From Betaproteobacteria bacterium (GTDB lineage Bacteria > Pseudomonadota > Gammaproteobacteria > Burkholderiales > Burkholderiaceae_F), in the NCBI GenBank assembly GCA_005882215.1, contig VBCK01000154.1, positions 1-63,235 on the forward strand: DNA of 63,235 nt, written 5' to 3'. The notes under the pieces are model-generated. The model was given only the letters and a program-made list of their open reading frames with translations, was not told where the DNA came from and made no database searches. The position numbers and the translations under genes were made by a program. Below, piece after piece: positions 8,386-19,422 of the stretch. Numbering within the stretch: position 1 is the stretch's first letter; every line of letters begins with the position of its first letter.

Positions 8386-10092
8386 CTAGTCACCTTGGCC
8401 GGGATTGTCGCTGTTGCCTCGAGCGCCGTGGTCCGGGAGAACCTGGTCGGCTTCCTCGATGGCTGGGCTTGCCGGCTGGTCCACACAGCTCCAGTTCGCC
8501 GCGTCCGTGGTTGCGCCGGTACCCGAGTAGCGCGCCACCTGCGGAAACTTGCACAGCAGCCGGGTAAATGCGACTCCGCTCGCTGGCTTGTTGTTGACGT
8601 ACTTGGTTGCTATGAACTGCTCGGGCGCAACCCCATGCTCGACCCACTGCTGGAGCGCGATAAAAGCATCGTGCTGAGCATCGGCGGGAACTGGAAGACC
8701 GTTGCCGAAAGCGTTGGCTCCTGTGCCGCCGCCGCAGTGACCCATGCCGGGAACCATGAACAGGCGGGCGAATTGGTCCACGTCCTCGCGGCCGTAGCGT
8801 TCCCACAGACGCGCGAAGTAATTGACCGATCCTGCCGGGAATATCAGGACATCCGCCCAGCCGTGATAGCCGATCAGCTTGGTTCCGTGCCTTATGAACC
8901 CGTTCAGGTTGCTGCGGTCGGTCCCGACGACATTTTCGAACAGCACCTCGGACTTGTGAAAGTCGGTGAAGAAGGAGGACTCCGTGACGGTGTGCCAGTC
9001 AAAAGCCGGATTCTGGTGCAGCCAGTAGACGAAGTGATCCTGCGCAATCGGAAACGGAGAGCTTCCTGCCAGACCCGCGAGCGGGGTGCCGGGCGCAAGG
9101 CCGAACCAGACGCGCTCGCCCCGGCCGTTGCGCGGACCATCCCAGATCTTCTTGATCGCGCCCGCCTCAGTCGCAGTCAGCCCCACCGCCGCAGGATTGA
9201 CCGTCGGATCGAACCGGCACAGACGCGGATCAGAAAGGTAGGCGTCGGTTGCCAGCCCGCCGTCCTTGCCGACGCATGCGGCGATTGCGGCGCTGGTTGC
9301 GGCATTCAGCTTGCTCGCCGCGATCGGGGCGCCGACCTCCTCGTGCATCACGATCTGCGGCCATAGCTCTGCGGGAATGAAGCGGTCCCAGTTCATCGCC
9401 GGTGCTCCCGCGAGGATGCCGTCGTAGTCACTGGGATGGCGCTGTGCCTCGATCCACCCCTGGCGGCCGCCGGTGGAGCATCCGGTCCAGTACGAGAACA
9501 CGGGCGCCTCATCGAAGAAGGCCTCGATGGCGGCCTTGGCCTTCACCGCCAGTTGGTGCTCTGAACGCTGGGCGAAGTCGACGATCAGTCCCCAATTGAG
9601 CGTGTCGGCGGGTTGATTCAGCGCAAATCCTCCACCGCTTGCGCCGTTGTTGGGTGCGAAGGCGGAATGCCCGGTGTCGGTAGAGGCAGTCGCGAATCCC
9701 GCTTCCAGTGCCGTAGCCAGTGCCGACCACGAGATCGTCCCGGCGTAGCCCCCGCCGCCGACCCCCTTGAAGCGATGATTCCAGGCACCCGCGAGCGGCA
9801 GCCAAACCTCGATGTTGATCTGCGGAGCAACGACGATGGAAACCTCGCAGAACGCGGGCAGGCCGGCGATCGGTGCACTGACGAAAGGCTGGGTGACAGT
9901 GGGCACGAACCCGGACGGGTTGGGTGGCTGGAAGGTCCCTCCAGGGAACGACATCGCCTCGATGGAGACCACCTCGGATAGCGAGAGGCCGGACAGGCTC
10001 TCGCAGGTTGCGGCAGTTGCGTGTGAAACCGGGACGGCGATCGCCCCGGGCAGCAGCGTGGCGAGAATCAAGTTCTTGATTCGGGTGCTCAC
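8386..10092 (-). CDS. Tannase/feruloyl esterase family hydrolase, exported
   Basis: A 568-residue secreted serine hydrolase. A signal peptide covers about residues 1-28 (hydrophobic core LILATLLPGAIAVPVS, cleavage near ATA-A). The family's CS-D-HC arrangement is complete: nucleophile in GCSTGGRQG (Ser206, next to Cys205), aspartate in HGWADVLIF and histidine in GMGHCGGG next to a cysteine, so that the two cysteines can bridge the catalytic site. Such enzymes split phenolic esters (tannins, feruloyl or related aromatic esters). Its place between the liv genes and the benzoyl-CoA genes suggests it releases an aromatic acid outside the cytoplasm for uptake; that is inference. It begins 283 bases after the thioesterase gene and probably has its own promoter. 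Confidence 0.9.
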   Translation of the reverse strand: MSTRIKNLILATLLPGAIAVPVSHATAATCESLSGLSLSEVVSIEAMSFPGGTFQPPNPSGFVPTVTQPFVSAPIAGLPAFCEVSIVVAPQINIEVWLPLAGAWNHRFKGVGGGGYAGTISWSALATALEAGFATASTDTGHSAFAPNNGASGGGFALNQPADTLNWGLIVDFAQRSEHQLAVKAKAAIEAFFDEAPVFSYWTGCSTGGRQGWIEAQRHPSDYDGILAGAPAMNWDRFIPAELWPQIVMHEEVGAPIAASKLNAATSAAIAACVGKDGGLATDAYLSDPRLCRFDPTVNPAAVGLTATEAGAIKKIWDGPRNGRGERVWFGLAPGTPLAGLAGSSPFPIAQDHFVYWLHQNPAFDWHTVTESSFFTDFHKSEVLFENVVGTDRSNLNGFIRHGTKLIGYHGWADVLIFPAGSVNYFARLWERYGREDVDQFARLFMVPGMGHCGGGTGANAFGNGLPVPADAQHDAFIALQQWVEHGVAPEQFIATKYVNNKPASGVAFTRLLCKFPQVARYSGTGATTDAANWSCVDQPASPAIEEADQVLPDHGARGNSDNPGQGD

Positions 10093-10291
10093 GGATTTCC
10101 TCCTTTTGGTTGTAGTGCGCGGCTTCGAGGGTCGCTGCGCGGCCCTTCAGCACTCTCAGAACGGCGGGAACGGTGGCACTGATAGGGCGCCGAGGCACAA
10201 TACTGCTATCTAACACTCGTTACAAGTGATATTCTGCGAAGTGCAGTTGCGCCAATGAATCAAGGTTCGCTGCAACTTGCCAATTGACATG

Positions 10292-10314
10292 TTAGTCGTT
10301 GATTTTACGACTAA
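10292..10314. promoter_or_regulatory. Perfect 8-bp dyad upstream of the tannase-family gene
   Basis: TTAGTCGT (10292-10299) and ACGACTAA (10307-10314) form a perfect inverted repeat with a 7-base AT-rich spacer, in an AT-rich stretch (about 10200-10370). It lies about 200 bases before the esterase start and about 60 bases after the thioesterase stop. The absence of a T-run argues against a terminator; an operator is the likelier reading. Confidence 0.45.
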
Positions 10315-10365
10315 ATGTGTTTTGGATCTTGCGGGGTCGGTAGCAGGCTGTAGAAATATATCCCT

Positions 10366-10387
10366 GAGGATCGGATCAAGGATCCTC
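10366..10387 (-). terminator. Hairpin overlapping the thioesterase stop codon
   Basis: GAGGATC (10366-10372) and GATCCTC (10381-10387) form a 7-bp stem around GGATCAAG. On the minus strand it is followed by AGGGATATATTTC, a weak U-bearing tail. It could end the DUF4863-ligase-hydrolase-thioesterase transcript. Confidence 0.4.
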
Positions 10388-10786
10388 GCGGAAGCGTTCC
10401 ATCGCGCTGCGCAGCGCCTGCGGGATCGGCACAGGGCGCATCGGTGCGATCGAGGTGTGCACGACAGTCAGCGCTGCGCGCAGCGATTCGCGTCCGTTGG
10501 CGCTTCCGCGCACCGACAAGGTCAATGAGCTGTTGCCGATGCGCTTGACCGCGAGCTCCAGCGTCAACACGTTGCCCATCGGGATCGGAGCCAGGAACTC
10601 GCATTCCAGCTTGACCATCGGCAAGCCCATTCCGTGCTCCCGGACGAACTCGGCGTAATCGATATTCAGTCCCTGGCTGAACCAGTCTTCCACCAGCTCG
10701 TGCATCAGCACGAAGTACTGCGGGTAGAAAACGATGCCCGCCGGGTCGCAGTGGTGGAATCGGATCAGCTTGTCCACGCGGAACAT
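10376..10786 (-). CDS. Hotdog-fold acyl-CoA thioesterase, probable benzoyl-CoA thioesterase
   Basis: A 136-residue 4-hydroxybenzoyl-CoA-thioesterase-type hotdog protein. The N-terminal motif HHCDPAGIVFYPQYF contains the family's catalytic aspartate (Asp14), followed by the long helix with HELVEDWF. The start ATG 10786 lies 3 bases past the stop of the upstream alpha/beta hydrolase gene, so the two are translationally close. Comparable genes sit in box clusters of other bacteria, where the product hydrolyses stalled benzoyl-CoA to recover CoA. That specificity is inferred from context; the fold and active site are visible. Confidence 0.85.
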   Translation of the reverse strand: MFRVDKLIRFHHCDPAGIVFYPQYFVLMHELVEDWFSQGLNIDYAEFVREHGMGLPMVKLECEFLAPIPMGNVLTLELAVKRIGNSSLTLSVRGSANGRESLRAALTVVHTSIAPMRPVPIPQALRSAMERFREDP

Positions 10787-10789
10787 CGG

Positions 10790-11614
10790 CTACTCCGTGA
10801 CCTGGTCGACGAACTGCGACAGGCGCGCCAGCACCGTCTTCGGTTGATCGCGGTGAGGCGAGTGGCCGCAGTCGGTCAGCTTCACAAACTCCACGTTCGG
10901 CGAGTTCGCCGCGCGCTTCAGGATCGCGTCGATCTGCAGCTGCGTGCAGTACTCGTCGTTCTCGCCCAGTATCGCCAGCACCGGGCACCGAATCCCCGGC
11001 AGATAGTCCTCGATGCTCCACTGCTTGAAAGCCGGATCGAGCCAGATGTCGTTCCAGCTCCAGAACACGGCCTGAGCGTCGTCGTGGTAGCGCGACAGCT
11101 TCTGCGCCAGGTCGGTGCTGCGAAACAGGTCCTTCGCCTTGCGGATGCTCTGCAGATTGAATTCCTCGGCGAAGCACAGCGGCGCCATCGCCACCACGCC
11201 CGCCACCTCCCATTGGCCGGCGCCGGCGTGGATCAGCGACATCGAGGCCCCGGTGGAGTGGCCGACCAGCACCGCTCGCGCCAGTGCAAGCGCCTCGCGC
11301 AGCGCCGGCAGGACCTGCAACGCCTCCTCGTGCATGAACTGCACCGTGTGCGGGCCGGCCGGCGGCGAGGAGCGCCCGTGCCCGTGGCGCGAGTACACGA
11401 CGGTGCGGCAGCCGGTGGCGGCGGCCACTCGCGCCGGAAAATCGCGCCACATTGAAACCGACCCGAGCCCTTCGTGCATAAAAATCAGCGGCGGCCTGCG
11501 CGCCGCCTGGGCCGGGATATCGATGTATTCGAGCCGCTGCCCGCACGCCTCGACAAAGCGCACCGGGTGGCGCTGCATGCCCGCCAGGCTGGCGCCAGCG
11601 CTATCCGCGTTCAT
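10790..11614 (-). CDS. Alpha/beta hydrolase in the benzoate operon
   Basis: A 274-residue alpha/beta hydrolase. The start ATG 11614 (MNADSAGASLAGMQRHPVRF) is preferred because the 63 codons upstream overlap the ligase gene in a serine/arginine-rich shadow frame. The oxyanion-loop strand is PPLIFMHEGLGSVSMW, the nucleophile elbow GHSTGASM, the acid is in ILGENDEYC, and the histidine is in LTDCGHSPHRDQP. Similar hydrolases occur in box operons of other Betaproteobacteria; a role in hydrolysing an epoxide-derived lactone, ester or CoA thioester is possible but not established. It lies 25 bases after the ligase stop. Confidence 0.85.
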   Translation of the reverse strand: MNADSAGASLAGMQRHPVRFVEACGQRLEYIDIPAQAARRPPLIFMHEGLGSVSMWRDFPARVAAATGCRTVVYSRHGHGRSSPPAGPHTVQFMHEEALQVLPALREALALARAVLVGHSTGASMSLIHAGAGQWEVAGVVAMAPLCFAEEFNLQSIRKAKDLFRSTDLAQKLSRYHDDAQAVFWSWNDIWLDPAFKQWSIEDYLPGIRCPVLAILGENDEYCTQLQIDAILKRAANSPNVEFVKLTDCGHSPHRDQPKTVLARLSQFVDQVTE

Positions 11615-11639
11615 CGTGCCACCGATTCCTGTCCGCGTC

Positions 11640-13235
11640 TCAACCGGTCTTGAGCCGGGCGCGCAGCTTGAAACGCTGGATCTTTCCCGTGGCCGTCTTC
11701 GGGAGCTCGTCGATGAACTCGATCCAGCGCGGGTATTTGTAGGGAGCCAGCAGCGACTTGACGTGCTTTCTGAGCGTCTCGGCCAGCTCGGGCGTCGCCT
11801 CACGTCCGGGCTTGAGCACCACGAAGGCGATCGGCTTGATCAGCCGATCCTCGTCCTCCTTGCCCACCACGGCCGCTTCGAGCACCGCGTCGTGGCCGAT
11901 CAGCGCCGATTCGACCTCGATCGGCGAGACGTAGATGCCGCTCACCTTGAGCATGTCGTCGCTGCGCCCGGCATAGACGAAGTAGCCGTCGGCATCCTGC
12001 GAGTACTTGTCGCCGCAGCGGGTCCACGGTCCCTGGAACGTGGCGCGGGTTTTCTCGCGATTGTTCCAGTACTGGGCCGCACTGGTGGGGCCGGCCACCT
12101 GCAGCTCCCCGGGCTGGCCGCGCGCCACCTCGTTGCCGTCTTCCTCGACCAGGCGCACCTGGTAACCGGGCACCGGTTTGCCGGTGGTGCCGTAGCGCAC
12201 GTCGCCCGGGCAGTTGGACAGGAAAATGTGCAGCATCTCGGTCGAACCGATGCCGTCGAGGATGTCGACCCCGAAGTGCTGGGCCCAGCGTTTGCCGATC
12301 TGCTCGGGCAGCGCCTCGCCGGCGGAAGTGCAGCGGCGCAGCCTCATTTGCTCGCGTGGCGGCAGCTCGGGGCTGGCCAGCATCGCGGCGTACAGCGTCG
12401 GCACCCCGTAGAAAATCGTCGGCCGGTGGCGGCGCAGGCGCGCGAACACCGCCGCCGGGGTGGGTCGCTCGGCCATCAGCACCGCGGTCGCGCCGACCGA
12501 CATCGGAAACGTCAGCCCGTTGCCCAGCCCGTAGGCGAAGAACAGCTTGGCGGCCGAGAACACCACATCCGTCTCCTCGATCCCGAGGATGGGCTTGGCA
12601 TACAGCTCGGCGGTCTGGATCAGGCTCGAGTGCACATGCACCGTGCCCTTGGGTGCGCCGGTGGAGCCCGAGGAGTAGAGCCAGAAGCAGACATCGTCGC
12701 AGGTGGTGGGAGCGGAGGCGAAGGTCGAGGGTGCCTGCGCGATCAGCCGCGCCAGCGAGTCCTGCTCGCCCGGGTTCCCGCCCGAGACCAGGATGCGTTC
12801 CAGAGCGGGCAGATGGCCCACCAGGGTCTGGAACAGCGGCAGCAGAGCCGCCGAAACCACCGCCACCCGCGCCCTGCTGTCGCGCATCATGTACTCGTAG
12901 TCGCCCTGGGTCAGCAGCGTGTTGACCGCCACCGGCACCACGCCAGCCTTGATCGCGCCCAGAAATGCCGTCGGGAAATCGATCGTGTCGTGCAGGCACA
13001 GCAGGATGCGATCCTCCATCCCGAGGCCCTGCGCCCGCAGCACGTTGGCAAACGCGCTGGTGCGCCGGTCCAGTTCGGCGTAGGTGTAGTTGCCAAGATC
13101 GTCGATGAACGCGCTCTTATCGGCGCGGCCTGCCCGAAGGTTGCGCTGGATCAGGTCGTGAGCCGCGTTGTATTCGCGCGGAATGGCGATACTGGGCGGA
13201 CTGTCCGCGTGGTCCGCGGAACTCAATTCCGGCAT
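11640..13235 (-). CDS. bclA: Benzoate-CoA ligase
   Basis: A 531-residue ANL-superfamily acyl-CoA synthetase. The start ATG 13235 (MPELSSADHADSPPSIAIPR) has an excellent AGGAGGAG site 5-12 bases upstream. Motifs in order: the P-loop YSSGSTGAPKG, the aromatic-acid ligase segment FFAYGLGNGLTFP, GIGSTEMLHIFLSN (A5 motif of benzoate-CoA ligases), YAGRSDDMLKVSG (A8 hinge) and the catalytic lysine in PKTATGKIQRF. Length and motifs match the benzoate-CoA ligase subfamily. It makes benzoyl-CoA from benzoate, CoA and ATP, feeding BoxAB. It is the second gene of a minus-strand operon starting with the DUF4863 gene and running to the thioesterase. Confidence 0.93.
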   Translation of the reverse strand: MPELSSADHADSPPSIAIPREYNAAHDLIQRNLRAGRADKSAFIDDLGNYTYAELDRRTSAFANVLRAQGLGMEDRILLCLHDTIDFPTAFLGAIKAGVVPVAVNTLLTQGDYEYMMRDSRARVAVVSAALLPLFQTLVGHLPALERILVSGGNPGEQDSLARLIAQAPSTFASAPTTCDDVCFWLYSSGSTGAPKGTVHVHSSLIQTAELYAKPILGIEETDVVFSAAKLFFAYGLGNGLTFPMSVGATAVLMAERPTPAAVFARLRRHRPTIFYGVPTLYAAMLASPELPPREQMRLRRCTSAGEALPEQIGKRWAQHFGVDILDGIGSTEMLHIFLSNCPGDVRYGTTGKPVPGYQVRLVEEDGNEVARGQPGELQVAGPTSAAQYWNNREKTRATFQGPWTRCGDKYSQDADGYFVYAGRSDDMLKVSGIYVSPIEVESALIGHDAVLEAAVVGKEDEDRLIKPIAFVVLKPGREATPELAETLRKHVKSLLAPYKYPRWIEFIDELPKTATGKIQRFKLRARLKTG

Positions 13236-13284
13236 GGCCTCCTCCTGTTCGATTCCTCGAATGCGGCGCAGTGGGCCGGCCACC

Positions 13285-13752
13285 TCATGGCTTGGTGAAC
13301 TCGATCGCCCCGGCGGGCAGCAGGTACAGCACCAGCGCGCGGCCCCCGTTGACCGTCGGGCTGTGGGCGCTGCCCGGTGCATAGACCATCCAGCCGGCTC
13401 CACGACCGTCAAACCGCGCGTGCTCCGTCAGCGGCATGATCAAGTCGATCTCGCCATTGGGGTGGCGGTGGTATGGGCCCTCGACCGCGTCCATGTCCAC
13501 CACGTCCACGCTGAAGCCACCAGTGCCCGGCTCCGGCTTGATCACCCGCCCGTAGCGAATGCCGCCGGCCTCACGCGCACACATCCAGCCCGCCGCGATC
13601 GCGGCGCGGCAGGCCTCGAAGATCGCCACGTATTCGGGGCCTGCGGCCGGAAAACTCTGGTTGAGCTCGGCCTCGAGCTGCGGGCCCAGCGGCTTGCCGG
13701 CGATGCGGCCGGTGATGTGGGTGATCAGCTCGCGAAACCGTTCGGGGCTCAT
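13285..13752 (-). CDS. DUF4863 protein (4-hydroxylaminobenzoate lyase-like family)
   Basis: A 155-residue protein starting at ATG 13752 (MSPERFRELITHITGRIAG) with AAGGAGA upstream. It has the DUF4863 core: an N-terminal helical part, then a cupin-like half with YHRHPNGEIDLIMPL (HxHxxGE-like metal or ligand site), GWMVYAPGSAHSPTV and LYLLPAGAIEF. The family includes 4-hydroxylaminobenzoate lyase (PnbB) from nitrobenzoate pathways, and members recur next to box genes. The function in benzoyl-CoA metabolism is not known to me. It is the first gene behind the minus-strand box promoter, 49 bases before the ligase gene. Confidence 0.8.
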   Translation of the reverse strand: MSPERFRELITHITGRIAGKPLGPQLEAELNQSFPAAGPEYVAIFEACRAAIAAGWMCAREAGGIRYGRVIKPEPGTGGFSVDVVDMDAVEGPYHRHPNGEIDLIMPLTEHARFDGRGAGWMVYAPGSAHSPTVNGGRALVLYLLPAGAIEFTKP

Positions 13753-13915
13753 TTTCGGGTCTCCTTCAGGCCATAGGCCGCGAGTTTCAGCGGCGATGGT
13801 CGGCGGCAGCACTGCCAGCGGCCTGGGACGAGGTTCGGTAGCTTCATCAGCTGTCGCCTTTTGTATGCCGGGGACGCGAGCGAGCGCGATCGGCGGTTTG
13901 CCGTGATTGATATGA

Positions 13916-13958
13916 ACTATATTACTTGCAAAATTCGGTCGTCAAGTATTATCATGCA
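13916..13958. promoter_or_regulatory. Overlapping divergent box promoters with TGCA motifs (probable BoxR operator)
   Basis: Plus strand: TTGCAA (13926-13931), 17-base spacer, TTATCA (13949-13954), pointing at boxR. Minus strand: TTGACG (13945-13940), 18-base spacer, TATAGT (13921-13916), pointing at the DUF4863-ligase operon. The two promoters overlap face to face. TGCA occurs at 13927-13930 and 13955-13958, one inside the plus-strand -35 and one just after its -10. TGCA repeats are the known target type of BzdR/BoxR regulators. The region is clearly AT-rich against the surrounding DNA. Confidence 0.65.
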
Positions 13959-14003
13959 ATATGACTGGATTACAGGTACTATACTACCTATTCGGATTAA
14001 AGA

Positions 14004-14927
14004 ATGAACAGGAACCGAACCATGACCGCTGAGCGGGAAGTGAAGCCGCAGGCCAAGCTTCAGGTGGCCGAGGAACTGTCGTCGGCCGATAGCGATTTCC
14101 TGGCCGCGCTCGGCAGGCGGGTGCGCGAGTTGCGCGAGCGCCGTGGCATGACCCGCAAGCGGATGGCGCTCGAGGCCGATGTATCGGAGCGCTATCTTGG
14201 CCAGTTGGAAACCGGCGAAGGGAACGTATCGATGCTGTTGCTGCGCCGGGTGGCCGCTGCGCTGAACGTCACACTGGGGGAAGTGCTGCTGCCGGAACAG
14301 GAAGACTCGGTCGAGCGGCGCCTGATCCGGCGCTTTCTCGAGCGGATCCCGGCGCATCGCCTGGAGGACGTGATCTTCCGCTTGATGCGCGAGTTCGGCC
14401 ACGAAGAGGCAGCGCGGCGCAAGCGCATTGCGCTGATCGGGCTGCGCGGCGCGGGCAAGAGCACGCTGGGCAAACTGCTGGCGAAGGAACTGAACGCGCC
14501 CTTCATCGAACTCGACGGTGAAGTGGAGCGCGAAACCGGTCTGCCGTTGAACGAGATCTTCTCCCTCTACGGTCAGGCGGGCTATCGGCGCATCGAGCGG
14601 CGCTGCCTGGAGCGGGTGATCGAGAAGCATGAACGAGCGGTCATCTCGGTCGGCGGCGGCATCGTTGCCGAGGAGGACGGATTCAAGTTGCTGCTGGGCA
14701 ATTGTTTCACGGTCTGGCTCAAGGCGGCGCCCGAGGAACACATGGCGCGCGTGGTCGCGCAGGGCGACCTGCGGCCCATGGCCGGCAACGAGGAAGCGAT
14801 GGACGACCTCAAGCGCATCCTGGCTGCGCGCGAGCCCCTGTACCGCAAGGCCGACGCCGTGGTCGACACGTCCGGCCAGACAACGGAGGCGAGTCTCGCC
14901 AAGTTGCGGGGCCTCGTTGTTGCTTGA
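14004..14927 (+). CDS. boxR: BoxR-type transcriptional regulator (XRE helix-turn-helix fused to shikimate-kinase-like domain)
   Basis: A 307-residue regulator with an N-terminal XRE helix-turn-helix at about residues 35-95 (LGRRVRELRERRGMTRKRMA ... SERYLGQLETG), a short linker, then a shikimate-kinase-like domain from about residue 140 with a P-loop GLRGAGKST (146-154) and SVGGGIVAEE. This two-domain build is specific to BzdR/BoxR, which repress benzoyl-CoA pathway genes and release DNA on binding benzoyl-CoA. The start ATG 14004 gives MNRNRTMTAE; ATG 14022 is an alternative. It is followed 29 bases later by boxC, so it is probably co-transcribed with the genes it controls. Confidence 0.93.
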   Translation: MNRNRTMTAEREVKPQAKLQVAEELSSADSDFLAALGRRVRELRERRGMTRKRMALEADVSERYLGQLETGEGNVSMLLLRRVAAALNVTLGEVLLPEQEDSVERRLIRRFLERIPAHRLEDVIFRLMREFGHEEAARRKRIALIGLRGAGKSTLGKLLAKELNAPFIELDGEVERETGLPLNEIFSLYGQAGYRRIERRCLERVIEKHERAVISVGGGIVAEEDGFKLLLGNCFTVWLKAAPEEHMARVVAQGDLRPMAGNEEAMDDLKRILAAREPLYRKADAVVDTSGQTTEASLAKLRGLVVA

Positions 14928-14956
14928 ACCACATGAGCCGACCCCTGGGAGCACAC

Positions 14957-16630
<1,674 letters not shown>

Positions 16631-16682
16631 AGGCGGCCGCGCGCCGACCCGTCCGGCAGGTCGATCCATCAGGAGCCAATCG

Positions 16683-18107
16683 ATGAGTGTCAATTACAGC
16701 GAGAAGATCCCGAACAACGTCAATCTGTCCGAGGACAAGACGCTGCAGCGCGCGCTGGAGCACTGGCAGCCCGAGTTTTACGAATGGTGGAGCGCGATGG
16801 GACCCGAGGGCTCGCGCAACTTCGACGTCTACCTGCGCACGGCGGTCAGCGTGGATCGCGACGGCTGGGCCCAGTTCGGCTACGTCAAGATGCCCGACTA
16901 TCGATGGGGCATCTTCCTGAACCCGGCCGACGCCGGGCGCAAGATCCATTTCGGCGAACACAAGGGCCAGCCGGCCTGGCAGGAGGTGCCGGGGGAGCAC
17001 CGCGCCAATCTGCGCCGCATCATCGTGGCGCAGGGCGACACCGAACCGGCCTCGGTCGAACAGCAGCGCCACCTGGGTCTGACCGCGCCGTCGCTGTACG
17101 ACCTGCGCAACCTGTTCCAGGTCAACGTGGAGGAAGGCCGTCACCTGTGGGCCGCGGTGTACCTGCTGCAGCGCTACTTCGGGCGCGACGGTCGCGAGGA
17201 GGCCGAAGCCCTGCTGCAGCGCCGCTCGGGTGATGCCGACAACCCGCGCATCCTGGGCGCCTTCAACGAGCGCACGTCGGACTGGCTGTCGTTCTTCATG
17301 TTCACCTACTTCACCGACCGTGACGGCAAATTCCAGCTCTGCGCGCTGGCCGAGTCGGGTTTCGATCCGCTGGCCCGCACCACGCAGTTCATGCTGACCG
17401 AGGAAGCGCATCACATGTTCGTGGGCGAATCGGGCGTGTCGCGCGTGATCCAGCGCACCAGCCAACTGATGAAGGAGCACGGCGTCGAGGACCCGGCCCG
17501 CGTTCGCGCCCTGGGCGCGATCGACCTGCCGACGATCCAGCGCTACCTGAATTTCCACTACAGCGTGACGATCGACCTGTTCGGTTCCGACCAGTCGTCC
17601 AACGCGGCCAGCTTCTACAGCAGCGGACTGAAGGGCCGCTACGAGGAGACCAAGCTGGGCGACGATCACGTATTGAAGAACGACACCTACAAGGTGCTCG
17701 AGCTGGCCGGCGACCGGCTGCTGGAGAAGGAGGTGCCGGCGCTGCTGTCGCTGAACGAGCGCCTGCGAGACGATTACATCAAGGATTCGATCGGCGGCGT
17801 CGAGCGCTGGAACAAGGTGATCGAGAAGGCGGGCGTAGCATTCCGACTGAGGGTTCCGCACAAGGCATTCAACCGCAAGATAGGCACCTTCGCCGGAGTG
17901 CGTGTGTCGCCCGACGGACGCGTGTTGCCGGAAGCCCAGTGGCAGGCCAACGTGCGCGAGTGGTTGCCGAGCGAGCAGGACCGTGCTTTTGTCGCTTCGC
18001 TGATGGGCCGGGTCGCCGAGCCGGGCAAGTTCGCGGGCTGGATCGCGCCGCCGGCCACTGGCATCAACCGCCAGCCCGTGGATTTCCAGTATGTCCGTTT
18101 CAATTGA
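16683..18107 (+). CDS. boxB: Benzoyl-CoA 2,3-epoxidase, diiron subunit BoxB
   Basis: A 474-residue diiron oxygenase component that inserts one oxygen atom into benzoyl-CoA to form the 2,3-epoxide. The start is ATG 16683 with AGGAG 8 bases before. The expected diiron ligands are all present: Glu121, Glu151 and His154 (EEGRHLW), Asp212 (FTDRDG), Glu241 and His244 (LTEEAHHMF), matching the BoxB pattern. The length equals that of known BoxB proteins. It receives electrons from BoxA, whose gene follows; its last codons overlap a possible early boxA start. Confidence 0.95.
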   Translation: MSVNYSEKIPNNVNLSEDKTLQRALEHWQPEFYEWWSAMGPEGSRNFDVYLRTAVSVDRDGWAQFGYVKMPDYRWGIFLNPADAGRKIHFGEHKGQPAWQEVPGEHRANLRRIIVAQGDTEPASVEQQRHLGLTAPSLYDLRNLFQVNVEEGRHLWAAVYLLQRYFGRDGREEAEALLQRRSGDADNPRILGAFNERTSDWLSFFMFTYFTDRDGKFQLCALAESGFDPLARTTQFMLTEEAHHMFVGESGVSRVIQRTSQLMKEHGVEDPARVRALGAIDLPTIQRYLNFHYSVTIDLFGSDQSSNAASFYSSGLKGRYEETKLGDDHVLKNDTYKVLELAGDRLLEKEVPALLSLNERLRDDYIKDSIGGVERWNKVIEKAGVAFRLRVPHKAFNRKIGTFAGVRVSPDGRVLPEAQWQANVREWLPSEQDRAFVASLMGRVAEPGKFAGWIAPPATGINRQPVDFQYVRFN

Positions 18108-18162
18108 CGACATAACGAAGGGTGGGCGAGGATCTGCCGAGCTCACTGAAGGAGTCAGCAGC

Positions 18163-19389
18163 ATGGCCGCCGCTGCGAGTGTCGGATACGCAGTGCAACA
18201 CCTGATCGACCCGGAGATCTGCATTCGCTGCAACACTTGCGAGGCGACCTGCCCCGTCAAGGCGATCACGCACGATTCGCGCAACTACGTGGTCGATTTC
18301 AATACCTGCAACTTCTGCAATGCCTGCATCGCACCTTGCCCGACCGGGGCGATCGACAACTGGCGGCAGGTGGCCAAGACCACGCCGTTCAGCCTGGACG
18401 AGCAGTTCTCCTGGGACAGCCTGCCACCCCAGTCCGATCTGGAGGTGGGGTCCGATGCCGAGGTGCCGGCCGAGGTGCGCCAGCTCACCGAGATCGCCAC
18501 GGCCGGACAAGGCGGCGCAGTGGCGCCGCCGTGGTCGGCTGCGCACCCCTACGTGAACCTGTACTCGGTCGACCGACCGGCCATTGCGACCGTGACCGGC
18601 AATTTCCGCCTGACCGACGATGGCGCTTCGGCCGACGTTCGCCACATCGTGCTCGACTTCGGCAGCAGCGCCTTCCCGGTCCTGGAGGGGCAGAGCGTCG
18701 GCGTCCTGCCGCCCGGCCTCGATCCCAACGGCAAGCCTCATCATGTGCGGCTTTACTCGGTGGCCAGCCCGCGCGACGGCGAGCGTCCCCGCTACAACAA
18801 CATCGCGCTCACGATCAAGCGGGTGACCCAGGACCATCAGGGCAGCCCGGCGTCGGGGGCCGGATCGAATTACATGTGCGACCTCAAAATCGGCGACGCG
18901 GTGAAAGTGGTCGGCCCCTACGGCACCAGCTACCTGATGCCGAACCATCCCGGCTCCTCGATCATGATGATCTGCACCGGGACCGGCTCGGCGCCGATGC
19001 GTGCCATGACCGAGCGGCGCCGGCGGCGCGCGGCGCTCAAGGAGGGCGGCGAGCTGATGCTGTTTTTCGGCGCTCGGCGCAAGGAAGAGCTGCCGTACTT
19101 CGGGCCGCTGATGAAGCTGCCCAGGGAATTCATCGACATCAATCTGGCCTTCTCGCGCGAGACCGACCAGCCCAAGACTTACGTGCAGGATCTGATCCGG
19201 GCCCGCGGCAAGGACGTTGCGCGTCTGCTGCGGGACGAGTCCTGCTACATCTACCTGTGCGGATTGAAGGGGATGGAGACCGGGGTGCTGGAGGCCTTCC
19301 GCGACGTGTGCCGCGACCACGGCCTGGACTGGGACCGGCTCAAGCCCGAACTGCATGCCAAGAGCCGGCTGCACATCGAGACGTACTGA
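18163..19389 (+). CDS. boxA: Benzoyl-CoA 2,3-epoxidase, reductase subunit BoxA
   Basis: A 408-residue iron-sulfur flavoprotein that passes NADPH electrons to BoxB. The start ATG 18163 has AAGGAGT 7 bases upstream; an in-frame ATG at 18091 inside the boxB 3' end is a weaker candidate. Residues 20-31 and about 51-62 carry two 4Fe-4S sets ([12 protein letters not shown] and [12 protein letters not shown]), followed by a ferredoxin-NADP reductase unit with RLYSVASP (FAD) and [10 protein letters not shown] (NADP). The C-terminal CGLKGME and final aromatic residue fit the FNR fold. It is 55 bases after boxB. Confidence 0.94.
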   Translation: MAAAASVGYAVQHLIDPEICIRCNTCEATCPVKAITHDSRNYVVDFNTCNFCNACIAPCPTGAIDNWRQVAKTTPFSLDEQFSWDSLPPQSDLEVGSDAEVPAEVRQLTEIATAGQGGAVAPPWSAAHPYVNLYSVDRPAIATVTGNFRLTDDGASADVRHIVLDFGSSAFPVLEGQSVGVLPPGLDPNGKPHHVRLYSVASPRDGERPRYNNIALTIKRVTQDHQGSPASGAGSNYMCDLKIGDAVKVVGPYGTSYLMPNHPGSSIMMICTGTGSAPMRAMTERRRRRAALKEGGELMLFFGARRKEELPYFGPLMKLPREFIDINLAFSRETDQPKTYVQDLIRARGKDVARLLRDESCYIYLCGLKGMETGVLEAFRDVCRDHGLDWDRLKPELHAKSRLHIETY

Positions 19390-19422
19390 ACGGCCCAATC
19401 CCTGCGTGGACGCTGAACGCGT

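Noticed and set aside
10292..10314. Dyad as intrinsic terminator of the ligase operon
   Set aside because: No T-run follows on either strand and it lies 60 bases beyond a better-placed hairpin at the thioesterase stop.
11115..13298. 727-codon plus-strand frame over the ligase gene
   Set aside because: The minus strand encodes an intact benzoate-CoA ligase with all motifs; the plus frame has none.
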